Positions 23,875 to 30,895 of a DNA stretch of 44,138 nucleotides are shown in pieces; the stretch's first letter is position 1; each line of letters begins with the position of its first letter. Both the position numbers and the translations under genes were made by a program. Origin of the DNA: JAVBRU01 sp031547595 (GTDB lineage Bacteria > Bacillota > Clostridia > Christensenellales > Aristaeellaceae); assembly GCA_031547595.1 (NCBI GenBank), contig JAVBRU010000074.1, positions 1-44,138 on the forward strand. Reading direction: 5' to 3'. Under the pieces are notes generated by a model that was not told where the DNA came from, made no database searches, and saw only the letters and a list, made by a program, of their open reading frames with translations.

Positions 23875-24297
23875 TGACAAAAACCAATCCCACAGCGGCC
23901 ATACGAATGTGATTTCATCTGTCCCGATGTCCTCGCCCGTCATTTTGAGGGCGTCCCCGTAGAGCACTCCCCACCAGTTGTGCCCTGTGCCCGCGCCGAC
24001 CACGATGTATACTGTGGGCAGCGCGGGCATGTTTTCTTCGGGCGTCCAGTCACGCACAGCGAGGGTGCAGGGCGCAATTTGGCAGGCTGCATCCAGCAGC
24101 GCGGGCAGTGCGGCATCCAGCGCGTCTGGATTATCCGGGCAAAGGCGCAGCACGGCATCGCGCACCTGCAGCTTTGTTGCCTGCGCGGCAGGCGAATTAT
24201 CCGCGCCCACAACGCGGATATACATTGCATCCTCCGCCCCGGCACTGCCAAGAAGGATGAGAAAACAACACAGCAAGAGCGACAAAAACCTGCGCAT
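23857..24297 (-). CDS. spoIIR: stage II sporulation protein R homologue
   Basis: A 146-residue exported protein: signal peptide to about residue 21, then the SpoIIR pattern. This includes MYIRVVGADNSPAAQATKLQ (compare the family's IRxHVIANSD...QxLKxxVRD), VRDAVL, and the hallmark GAGTGHNWWGVLYGDAL near residues 105-121. In Bacillus SpoIIR is made in the forespore under sigma-F and triggers SpoIIGA to process pro-sigma-E. This copy is shorter than the usual 200 or more residues and lacks the typical Cys after NWW (Gly here). The start ATG has AGGAGG upstream. Its presence supports an endospore-forming ancestry. I could not identify a convincing sigma-F promoter in front of it. Confidence 0.82.
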   Translation of the reverse strand: MRRFLSLLLCCFLILLGSAGAEDAMYIRVVGADNSPAAQATKLQVRDAVLRLCPDNPDALDAALPALLDAACQIAPCTLAVRDWTPEENMPALPTVYIVVGAGTGHNWWGVLYGDALKMTGEDIGTDEITFVWPLWDWFLSLFGQK

Positions 24298-24420
24298 GCA
24301 TCCCCCTCCTTCCTTTCGGGGATAGCATGTGCAGACACTATACAGTCTATACATACAAAATTGTAGCTGAAGAAAACATAAAAATCCGAAAGAATCTGAA
24401 TGGGGATTTCCTTGGCAAAA

Positions 24421-24429
24421 TGCTATAAT
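24421..24429 (+). promoter_or_regulatory. extended -10 promoter of the oxidoreductase pair
   Basis: TGC followed by TATAAT, 45 bases before the ATG at 24474; no -35 match at the right spacing. Confidence 0.6.
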
Positions 24430-24473
24430 GAATATATATCGAACATGAATATCATCCATGAGGGAGGACGCTT

Positions 24474-25550
24474 ATGCAAGTGAAAGACGGTATGAACTAT
24501 GCGCCGGAGGGCAAGCCCATGCCGGTGGTTCGGCCAGGCACGTTTGCCATTGCCGCCATCGCGCTGGACCATGGCCACATCTATGGCATGTGCAACGGGC
24601 TCACCGAAGCTGGCGCGTATGTGAAATATGTGTACGACAGTGATCCCAAGCGCGCCGCGCAGTTCCAATCAAAGTTCCCCACTGCCATCATCGCGTCCAG
24701 CGAGCAGCAGATTTTTGACGACCCCGAGGTCAAGCTGGTGGCTTCCGCCGCCATCACGTCCAGACGGTGCGAGCTGGGGCTGCGCGTGATGGCCGCGGGC
24801 AAGGATTATTTTACCGACAAAGCGCCGCTGACCACGCTCGACCAGCTGAACGCCGCCAAGGCCATGGCACAGGCAACCGGTCGCAAGTATATGGTGTATT
24901 ATTCGGAGCGCCTGCACGTGGAGGGTGCAATCTATGCCGGCCAGCTCATCGAGCGCGGCGCAATCGGCAAGGTCATTCAAGTGATGGGCCTTGGCCCGCA
25001 CCGTCTCAACGCGCCCTCGCGTCCGGAATGGTTCTTCCAAAAAGAATACTACGGCGGCGTGTTGTGCGATATTGGCAGCCATCAGATCGAGCAGTACCTG
25101 CATTTTGCAGGTGAAGAAGATGCGCAGGTGGTGCGCGCGCAGATTGCCAACTATGCGCACCCGGAGTATCCGGAGCTGGACGACTTTGGCGATGCCATGC
25201 TGGTGGGCAAGAATGGCTCCACACACTATTTCCGGGTGGACTGGTTCACGCCAGATGGGCTTCGCACCTGGGGCGACGGCCGCACCTTCATCCTGGGCAC
25301 CGAAGGGTATATCGAAATCCGCAAGTTTATCAATATTGGAGACAAAGAATTATCGGGCAACCATGTGTACCTGGTCAATGCCGATGGCGAGCAGTATTTT
25401 GAGGTATCCGGCAAGGTGGGCTGCCCCTTCTTTGGCAAGCTGATTCTGGACTGTATCCACCGCACCGAGCATGCCATGACCCAGGCTCACGCCTTCAAGG
25501 CGGCGGAGCTGAGCGTGCTATGCCAGATGCAAGCCGCAAAAATCGTATAG
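24474..25550 (+). CDS. Gfo/Idh/MocA-family oxidoreductase, divergent subgroup
   Basis: A 358-residue NAD(P)-dependent oxidoreductase. The N-terminal Rossmann fold lacks the usual GxGxxG and has ALDHGHIYGM instead; the catalytic-lysine motif is TDKAPL where most members have CEKPL. The C-terminal half is the Gfo/Idh/MocA barrel-like domain, with GGVLCDIGSHQIEQYLHF carrying the conserved Asp and His. Members oxidise or epimerise sugars, inositols and related polyols; the substrate is unknown. GGGAGGA lies 6 bases upstream of the ATG. It is followed after 14 bases by a second, canonical member, so the two probably act in sequence on one sugar. Confidence 0.88.
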   Translation: MQVKDGMNYAPEGKPMPVVRPGTFAIAAIALDHGHIYGMCNGLTEAGAYVKYVYDSDPKRAAQFQSKFPTAIIASSEQQIFDDPEVKLVASAAITSRRCELGLRVMAAGKDYFTDKAPLTTLDQLNAAKAMAQATGRKYMVYYSERLHVEGAIYAGQLIERGAIGKVIQVMGLGPHRLNAPSRPEWFFQKEYYGGVLCDIGSHQIEQYLHFAGEEDAQVVRAQIANYAHPEYPELDDFGDAMLVGKNGSTHYFRVDWFTPDGLRTWGDGRTFILGTEGYIEIRKFINIGDKELSGNHVYLVNADGEQYFEVSGKVGCPFFGKLILDCIHRTEHAMTQAHAFKAAELSVLCQMQAAKIV

Positions 25551-25564
25551 GAGGAAAGAAACAT

Positions 25565-26722
25565 ATGATTCGCGTTGCCATTGTGGGCACCGGCAATATC
25601 TCGCGCATGCACATCGAGGGGTACCTCCAGTTCCCGGAGCGCTGCAAGATCGTGGCGCTGGTGGATATCTTCCCCGAAAAAGCCGAAGATAAAAAGCAGC
25701 AGTTCCACCTCGACTGCGATGTGTATGACGATCATTTGAAAATTCTGGGCCGCGAGGATATCGACCTGGTGGACGTGTGCACCCCGCCCTTTGCGCATGC
25801 CGAGATTTCCATTAACGCCCTGCGCAGCGGCAAAAATGTGCTGTGCGAAAAACCCATGGCAACCTCGTTGGAAGAATGCGATGCCATGCTGGCCGCCGCC
25901 AAGGAAAGCGGCAAACTGTTCTCCTCCATCGCGCAAAACCGTTTCCTCGCGCCCATCCATAACCTCAAAAGCCTTCTGGACAGCGGCATTGCGGGCGAGG
26001 TCAAGCATGCGCAGGTGGACTCTTTCTGGTGGCGCGGCCACTGCTATTATGATTTGTGGTGGCGCGGGCTGTGGAGCAAGGAGGGCGGTGGCTGCACCCT
26101 CAATCATGCCGTACATCACATCGATATGCTGGGCTGGATGATGGGGCTGCCAAACAGCATCACTGCTGTGATGGCCAATGTTGCGCACGATAATGCCGAG
26201 GTGGAAGACCTCTCCGTCGCCATCTTCCAGTACCCGCACGCGCTGGCGCAGGTCACCTCTTCCGTGGTGCACCACGGCGAACGGCAGCAGCTGATCTTCC
26301 AGTGCGACAAGGCACGCATCTCCGCGCCCTTTGAGGTGTACGCCTCCACCTCCCTTGGCAACGGTTTTCCCAAACCGAACCCGGAGCTGAACGACGAAAT
26401 TACCGCGCTCTATAACAGCTATCCGCCCGTGCCCTTTGAAGGCCATACCGGCCAGATTGAAAACATGCTCTCTGCCCTCGAAAATGGCACCGCACCCGCG
26501 ATCACTGGCCTTGACGGACGCCGCACCATTGAGCTGATTACCGCCATCTTCAAATCCGGTGCCACCCACGCACCCGTGCAGCTGCCGCTTGCGAAGGATG
26601 ATCCTTTCTACACGCAAAAGGGCATCATGCAAAATGTGCCGCATTTTTACGAGAAAACAGCGACACTGAAAAATTTGAGCAGTGATGGGATCACGGTGGG
26701 GAACTTTTATAAGAAGTTTTAA
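25565..26722 (+). CDS. Gfo/Idh/MocA-family oxidoreductase, canonical
   Basis: A 385-residue oxidoreductase. The dinucleotide-binding motif is IVGTGNISRMH at residues 5-15, the catalytic lysine lies in VLCEKPMATS near residue 96, and GGCTLNHAVHHIDML supplies the conserved Asp/His region. AGGAGG is placed well upstream of the ATG at 25565; a longer frame starting inside the previous gene is less likely. It is co-transcribed with the divergent member upstream. Close relatives act on myo-inositol, glucose or uronate derivatives. The gene ends against repeat copy C. Confidence 0.92.
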   Translation: MIRVAIVGTGNISRMHIEGYLQFPERCKIVALVDIFPEKAEDKKQQFHLDCDVYDDHLKILGREDIDLVDVCTPPFAHAEISINALRSGKNVLCEKPMATSLEECDAMLAAAKESGKLFSSIAQNRFLAPIHNLKSLLDSGIAGEVKHAQVDSFWWRGHCYYDLWWRGLWSKEGGGCTLNHAVHHIDMLGWMMGLPNSITAVMANVAHDNAEVEDLSVAIFQYPHALAQVTSSVVHHGERQQLIFQCDKARISAPFEVYASTSLGNGFPKPNPELNDEITALYNSYPPVPFEGHTGQIENMLSALENGTAPAITGLDGRRTIELITAIFKSGATHAPVQLPLAKDDPFYTQKGIMQNVPHFYEKTATLKNLSSDGITVGNFYKKF

Positions 26723-26738
26723 GGAATGCGGGGAGCGG

Positions 26739-27129
26739 GAACGCGGGAGCTTCTCGCCCCCGGACCCCTCGGCAGAGAGCGAGGGCTCCCTGCACCCCCA
26801 ATTCTTGTATCCTTCGATGATAGTAGAGAGCAAAAAGCGCTGTGAATGACCTTTGGAATGCAAGCATTCCACGGCTACCACAGCGCTACCGGCTGCAAAG
26901 GTTCTTTGTGTTATTATTGTGCGCGTGCGCTGTGCTGCCATGGCGGTTTTCCTGTCAAAACGGGAAAACAGAAGAAGGCCGTTTTAGGCGAGGGAATGCT
27001 TGCATTCCATTCGGCTAAAGCGGCCTTCTTCGTACACGCATACAATCAATCCAGTATCATCAAAGGATACAAATACCGAGGACAGGAGACTGGTCTCCTG
27101 CCTGGGATCTGGGGCAAGCTGTCCCAGCG
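26739..27129 (+). repeat. structured intergenic repeat, copy C (near full length)
   Basis: About 390 bases, same orientation and same plan as copy A but diverged. The first hairpin is AGCGCTGTG/CACAGCGCT (26836-26887) around TGGAATGC-AA-GCATTCCA. P1 is ATTGTGCGCGTG (26916-26927) with CACGCATACAAT (27035-27046). H1 is CGCTGTG/CATGGCG (26928-26945, two G-U pairs), H2 is TTTTCCTGT/ACGGGAAAA (26947-26968, one G-U pair), and H3 is GAAGAAGGCCG/CGGCCTTCTTC (26971-27031) around GGAATGC-TT-GCATTCC. The right end (CAGGAGAC/GTCTCCTG at 27083-27100, then CCCAGCG) is nearly identical to copy A. It fills the gap between the convergent oxidoreductase and permease genes; I see no coding region. Confidence 0.87.
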
Positions 27130-27143
27130 TCTCCCCCTCATCC

Positions 27144-28010
27144 TTAGCCCTTCACAGAGCCCATCAGCACACCCTTAGCAAAGTGCTTCTGCAAGAAAGG
27201 ATACACACAGATAATCGGCACAGTGCTAACCACGATGGTGGCATACTTAACGGCGGTTGACGGCGCCCAGATGCTGATTTCCGCAGGCAGGTCATCCGTC
27301 ATGGTGCCTTGGGAGAGGATGATATACTGGCGCAACAGCACGGTGATGGGCTGCATTTCCGCATGATCAAGATAGAGCATGGGGCGCAGGTAGTTGTTCC
27401 AGTGGCCAACGGCATAGAACAGCGAGAAGGTGGCGATGGACGCCTTGCTCATGGGCAGCACGATATGCCAGAAGGACTGTAGATCGTTGCAGCCGTCAAT
27501 GCGGGCAGATTCCTCGATGCTCTCGGGCAGCTGCTGGAAGAAGTTCTTCATGATGATCAGGTTAGAGGTAGAGATCGCCACCGGCAGCCACACGGCCCAG
27601 TACGTGTTCTTGAGGCCATACTTGTTGGCAACGGTGATATAGTCCGGGATCATGCCCGCAGTGAACAGCATAAAGAACATCACGCAGCCCATGAACACCT
27701 TGCGGCCGGGCAAATCTTTTTTGCTGAGGCTGTACGCGGTGACAGAGGTGAGGACGATGTTAAACAGCGTGCCCACCAGCGTAATCACCACGCTGTTCCA
27801 CAGCGCGGTCAGCGTGCGGCTGGACTTGAAGATCATTTCATACGCAGTGAACGAGAAATTGCCAAAACGAAAGCTGGCAAGGCCGGTGGAAGAGAACGAC
27901 CCGACAAACACATAGGCGATGGGTGCCAGCATCACAACGGCGAGAATGCCCAGGATGCCATAATTGATGCCGTCAAAGGCGCGGCTGCCCGCAGATTTGT
28001 TTTGAATCAT
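27144..28010 (-). CDS. carbohydrate ABC transporter permease, LplC/YtcP type
   Basis: A 288-residue permease with six hydrophobic helices (ILGILAVVMLAPIAYVFVGS at the start) and a coupling loop EESARIDGCNDLQSFWHIVL near residues 175-195. The C-terminus ends in KHFAKGVLMGSVKG, the typical tail of the LplC/YtcP branch that imports complex oligosaccharides. Its ATG follows the stop of the partner permease by one base, so translation is coupled. Repeat copy C lies just downstream and is the only candidate terminator. Confidence 0.92.
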   Translation of the reverse strand: MIQNKSAGSRAFDGINYGILGILAVVMLAPIAYVFVGSFSSTGLASFRFGNFSFTAYEMIFKSSRTLTALWNSVVITLVGTLFNIVLTSVTAYSLSKKDLPGRKVFMGCVMFFMLFTAGMIPDYITVANKYGLKNTYWAVWLPVAISTSNLIIMKNFFQQLPESIEESARIDGCNDLQSFWHIVLPMSKASIATFSLFYAVGHWNNYLRPMLYLDHAEMQPITVLLRQYIILSQGTMTDDLPAEISIWAPSTAVKYATIVVSTVPIICVYPFLQKHFAKGVLMGSVKG

Positions 28011-28011
28011 A

Positions 28012-28992
28012 TCAGTACACCCCCTCTTCGCCTGCCATTTTGGCAATGCGGTTGGTTGTGACCACGAGGATCAGGCTGACTACGGACTTGAACACGCCAA
28101 CCGCTGCGGTGTAGGAGTACTGGCTGACGCCGGCAGGCTTATAAGAGCCCTTGATGCCCACGTCGTACACATAGGTATCAAACACGGTGGCGACCTGGCG
28201 GTTGAGGGAGTTCAGCATCAGATAAATCTGGTCGAACCCGGTGTCCAGGAACGAGCCCATGCGCAGGATCAGCATCACGATGATGGTGCTCATGATAGAG
28301 GGCAAAGTGATGTGCAGCAGCTGCTTAAACCGGCCCGCGCCATCAATGACGGCGGCTTCGTAAAGCTGCTCATCCACGCCGCTGAGCGCCGCCAGATAAA
28401 TGATGGTGCCCCAGCCCGCTTCCTTCCACATCAGCTCGATGATATACATCGGGCGGAACCATTCCTCGGTGGTCAAAAAGCCGATCTGGTTGGCACCATT
28501 GCCAGCCAACAGCGAGTTGATCAGGCCGTTGGGCGCGGGACCCAGCAGCATCAGCACGATGGAACCCAGCACCGTCCAGGAGATAAAGTGCGGCAAATAC
28601 AGAACCGACTGCACGGTGCGCTTAAACTTGGCAGCCCTTACTTCGTTGAGCATCAGCGCCAGCAGAATCGGGAAGGGAAAATACAATAAGACGTTGAGCA
28701 CGGCCAGAATCAGCGTATTGCTCAGCAACATCGAAAAATCGCGATGATTGAAAAAGACCTCGAAATTTTTATACCAAGGGTCCAGCCAGCGGGGCGGATT
28801 GCCTAATAGCTCCAGCTGGGGAGAGTAGTTCTGAAAAATCATGTCCAGCTTCAAAATCGGGATAAACTTGAACAGTACATAGTAAATCAATGCCGGAATC
28901 AGCATGATATACAGCCATTTGTACCGTTTGACTGCTTTCACAAAGCGCGAAGCAAGGGATGCCTTGGGGCGGCCGATGACCTGCTGTGTCAT
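28012..28992 (-). CDS. sugar ABC transporter permease, LplB/YteP type
   Basis: A 326-residue permease with the LplB-type N-terminus (YKWLYIMLIPALIYYVLFKF, FQNYSPQLELLGNP), a coupling loop EAAVIDGAGRFKQLLHITLP near residue 220 and the diagnostic tail YSYTAAVGVFKSVVSLILVV. Together with the LplC-type permease and the binding protein upstream it forms an importer of the rhamnogalacturonan or oligouronide class; no ATPase is encoded here. Neighbouring kduI and kduD support a uronate-containing substrate. Confidence 0.92.
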   Translation of the reverse strand: MTQQVIGRPKASLASRFVKAVKRYKWLYIMLIPALIYYVLFKFIPILKLDMIFQNYSPQLELLGNPPRWLDPWYKNFEVFFNHRDFSMLLSNTLILAVLNVLLYFPFPILLALMLNEVRAAKFKRTVQSVLYLPHFISWTVLGSIVLMLLGPAPNGLINSLLAGNGANQIGFLTTEEWFRPMYIIELMWKEAGWGTIIYLAALSGVDEQLYEAAVIDGAGRFKQLLHITLPSIMSTIIVMLILRMGSFLDTGFDQIYLMLNSLNRQVATVFDTYVYDVGIKGSYKPAGVSQYSYTAAVGVFKSVVSLILVVTTNRIAKMAGEEGVY

Positions 28993-29021
28993 GTGCGCCT
29001 CTCCTCTCGATCATACGGAGC

Positions 29022-29047
29022 GGGGGAGGCCTGTGACGGCCTCCCCC
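29022..29047 (-). promoter_or_regulatory. intercistronic GC hairpin after Lpl-type binding protein gene
   Basis: A perfect 10-bp inverted repeat GGGGGAGGCC, a 6-base loop, then GGCCTCCCCC, with no T tract. It lies between the binding-protein stop (29067) and the first permease start (28992), the same place as the hairpin at 3726-3753 in the other importer operon. Confidence 0.75.
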
Positions 29048-29066
29048 AATCACCGTTATGGGGTGA

Positions 29067-30590
29067 TTATTTCGCCATGTTGGCGTTTACGTTATCGATG
29101 ATGCTCTGGCCACCCAGCTTGAGCCAGGCGTCACGGGCAGCGGCGAAACCAGCGGCGTCGAGCTGACCCATGATGTACTTCACGCGGGCGTCAGAGATGG
29201 TGGTGGCGATTTCGGCCTGCAGAGACTGGAATTCGCTGTCCATAAAGCCGATAGAAACGTCAGACACAACATACTTTTCGTTGCTGATGGAAACGGCTGT
29301 GATGCGCTGCACATCAGTCATGCCCTGGCCATAGTCCAGGCTCTGGATACGGCGGGGGAACATGGACGCAAACACTTCGGAAGAACCATCGGCTACGCGG
29401 GCAGCCTTCTGCTCGTCAGTCATGGACAGCGTGCCATCGGCTTCCTTGGTATAGTGCACGCCTTCAACGCCCACAGCGGTCAGGATGCCGCCTTCGTCGT
29501 TCAGGGTGGCGATGAAATCCAGAATCTTGTCGAGGGTGGCTTCATCCTTCACGGAGTATTTGGGGATCACGATGCCGCCCATGGCGCCGGCAGACAGGGT
29601 GCTGTTGAGGATGGGGGTGCCATCCGCAGTGTACAGGATCTGCTGGGGGGTGACAACGGCGTTGGCATCGATGTTGTTGACCAGGGAGTCATACTTGCCG
29701 CCGGGATAGCGGGCATTGGTGGCGGTGGTGATCATGGAGCCGGACACACCGTTGGTGAGCGGGCCGTGCTTGTCGGTGTTGATGGCGAAGTCGGTGTTCA
29801 TGTAGCCGTTTTCGTACATCCACTTGAACAGGTCGAGGGTATCCATGTATTCATCAAAGAAGAAGTAAGGCATCGCTTTGCCATCAGCGTCAAAGCCCCA
29901 GTAGTTGGGCGCGCCCATGACAACAGCCAGGGTGTTGAAGCCGGCAAAGGTCAATTCGGCGTCGCCATTGTCGCAGTACGCGAAGCCAATGGTGTCGTTG
30001 ATGCCGTTGCCGTCAGGATCGTTTTCGGTGAAAGCCTTCACCATGGCTTTGAAGCTCTCGATGTCGGTGGGGACATCCAGGCCGAGCTTTTCTACCCAGT
30101 CAGCACGGTACAGAAGGCCAACGCGCGCAGAGGATACGATGGCGGGGAACAGATAGTTGCGGCCGCCCACAGCGGTCACAGCCAGCGCGGCGGGGGTGGT
30201 CAGTTCGTTGACGAAGATGTCACGGGCGGCGAGCTTCTCGGTCAGATCCCAGAAGATGCCGTCTTCGCACATGGTCAGGTAGTTGGCCTTGGTGGTCAGG
30301 GTGCTGGGCACCACAAACACCATGGGCTGATCGGTGGAGGACATGACGGTGTTGAACTTGGTCTCATAGTCGCCAGCGGGTGCCCAAGTGATCTGAAGGC
30401 TCACATTGCCCAGAGCTTCGGAAGCCAGCAGCACGGGGTTGGTCTTGTCGCCGGTGGTGCCAACGGGGGGCACTTCACCATAATAGGGGCACACCACGGT
30501 GATAACGAAGGGTTCTTCGGCAAACGCAGGGATCGACACAAGGCCGAGCAGCAGCGCCAGCGCCAAGATCAGGGACAGAGATTTACGCAT
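29067..30590 (-). CDS. extracellular solute-binding protein, LplA-like
   Basis: A 507-residue secreted protein with a Sec signal peptide ending near IPAFAEE (residue 24). Family features are the Lpl-type length, NDPDGNGINDTIGF (a calcium-loop-like turn common in these proteins), YLFPAIVSSARVGLLYRADW and MGGIVIPKYSVKDEATLDKI. No lipobox Cys follows the signal peptide. The ATG at 30590 has AAGGAGGAT upstream. It is the first gene of the importer operon, behind a TTGTAA-N17-TATAAT promoter at 30659-30687, and divergent from a membrane AraC regulator. Confidence 0.92.
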   Translation of the reverse strand: MRKSLSLILALALLLGLVSIPAFAEEPFVITVVCPYYGEVPPVGTTGDKTNPVLLASEALGNVSLQITWAPAGDYETKFNTVMSSTDQPMVFVVPSTLTTKANYLTMCEDGIFWDLTEKLAARDIFVNELTTPAALAVTAVGGRNYLFPAIVSSARVGLLYRADWVEKLGLDVPTDIESFKAMVKAFTENDPDGNGINDTIGFAYCDNGDAELTFAGFNTLAVVMGAPNYWGFDADGKAMPYFFFDEYMDTLDLFKWMYENGYMNTDFAINTDKHGPLTNGVSGSMITTATNARYPGGKYDSLVNNIDANAVVTPQQILYTADGTPILNSTLSAGAMGGIVIPKYSVKDEATLDKILDFIATLNDEGGILTAVGVEGVHYTKEADGTLSMTDEQKAARVADGSSEVFASMFPRRIQSLDYGQGMTDVQRITAVSISNEKYVVSDVSIGFMDSEFQSLQAEIATTISDARVKYIMGQLDAAGFAAARDAWLKLGGQSIIDNVNANMAK

Positions 30591-30629
30591 AGACAGGATC
30601 CTCCTTTTTATTATATACAGTTTCATACC

Positions 30630-30646
30630 ACGCCAACTCGCGGCGT
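30630..30646. promoter_or_regulatory. inverted repeat in the leader of the Lpl-type operon
   Basis: ACGCC, a 7-base spacer and GGCGT form an inverted repeat just downstream of the predicted transcription start of the binding-protein gene. It could be an operator or a small leader hairpin. Confidence 0.35.
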
Positions 30647-30658
30647 TTTGACAGTTTG

Positions 30659-30687
30659 ATTATAATTTGTTCACACGCCGTTTACAA
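30659..30687 (-). promoter_or_regulatory. promoter of the Lpl-type importer operon
   Basis: On the minus strand TTGTAA (30687-30682), 17 bases, then TATAAT (30664-30659). The leader to the ATG at 30590 would be about 60 bases. Confidence 0.7.
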
Positions 30688-30813
30688 TCTTTCATTCAAA
30701 AACTGGGTATACAAAAGCAGGAAAACTACATCAACAAAACCCCGAATGATGCGCAAAATCGAAAATTTGTACATTTTGTTTCTTGTTTGACCATATATTT
30801 CATGAAACCGGGT

Positions 30814-30842
30814 TTGCGGTGCGAACCAGTTTATGCTATAAT
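30814..30842 (+). promoter_or_regulatory. promoter of the membrane AraC regulator
   Basis: TTGCGG (30814-30819), 17 bases, then TATAAT (30837-30842) with an extended TGC. The AT-rich stretch between this and the divergent promoter at 30659-30687 is about 130 bases and holds no gene that I can see; it is the natural place for AraC binding sites. Confidence 0.65.
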
Positions 30843-30895
30843 AGACTTGGATACTTTCCGCACGCGGTTGCGGTGCCGATAAAACATTGTAGGTG

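Noticed and set aside
24298..24360. A sigma-F promoter in front of the spoIIR homologue
   Set aside because: GTATA elements are present, but no GGNNANANT-like box follows at the right spacing, so I do not call it.
16546..27129. Repeat copies A-C as a CRISPR array or as leader DNA
   Set aside because: The copies are far apart, long, internally structured and not regularly spaced; there is no short direct repeat with spacers and no cas gene.
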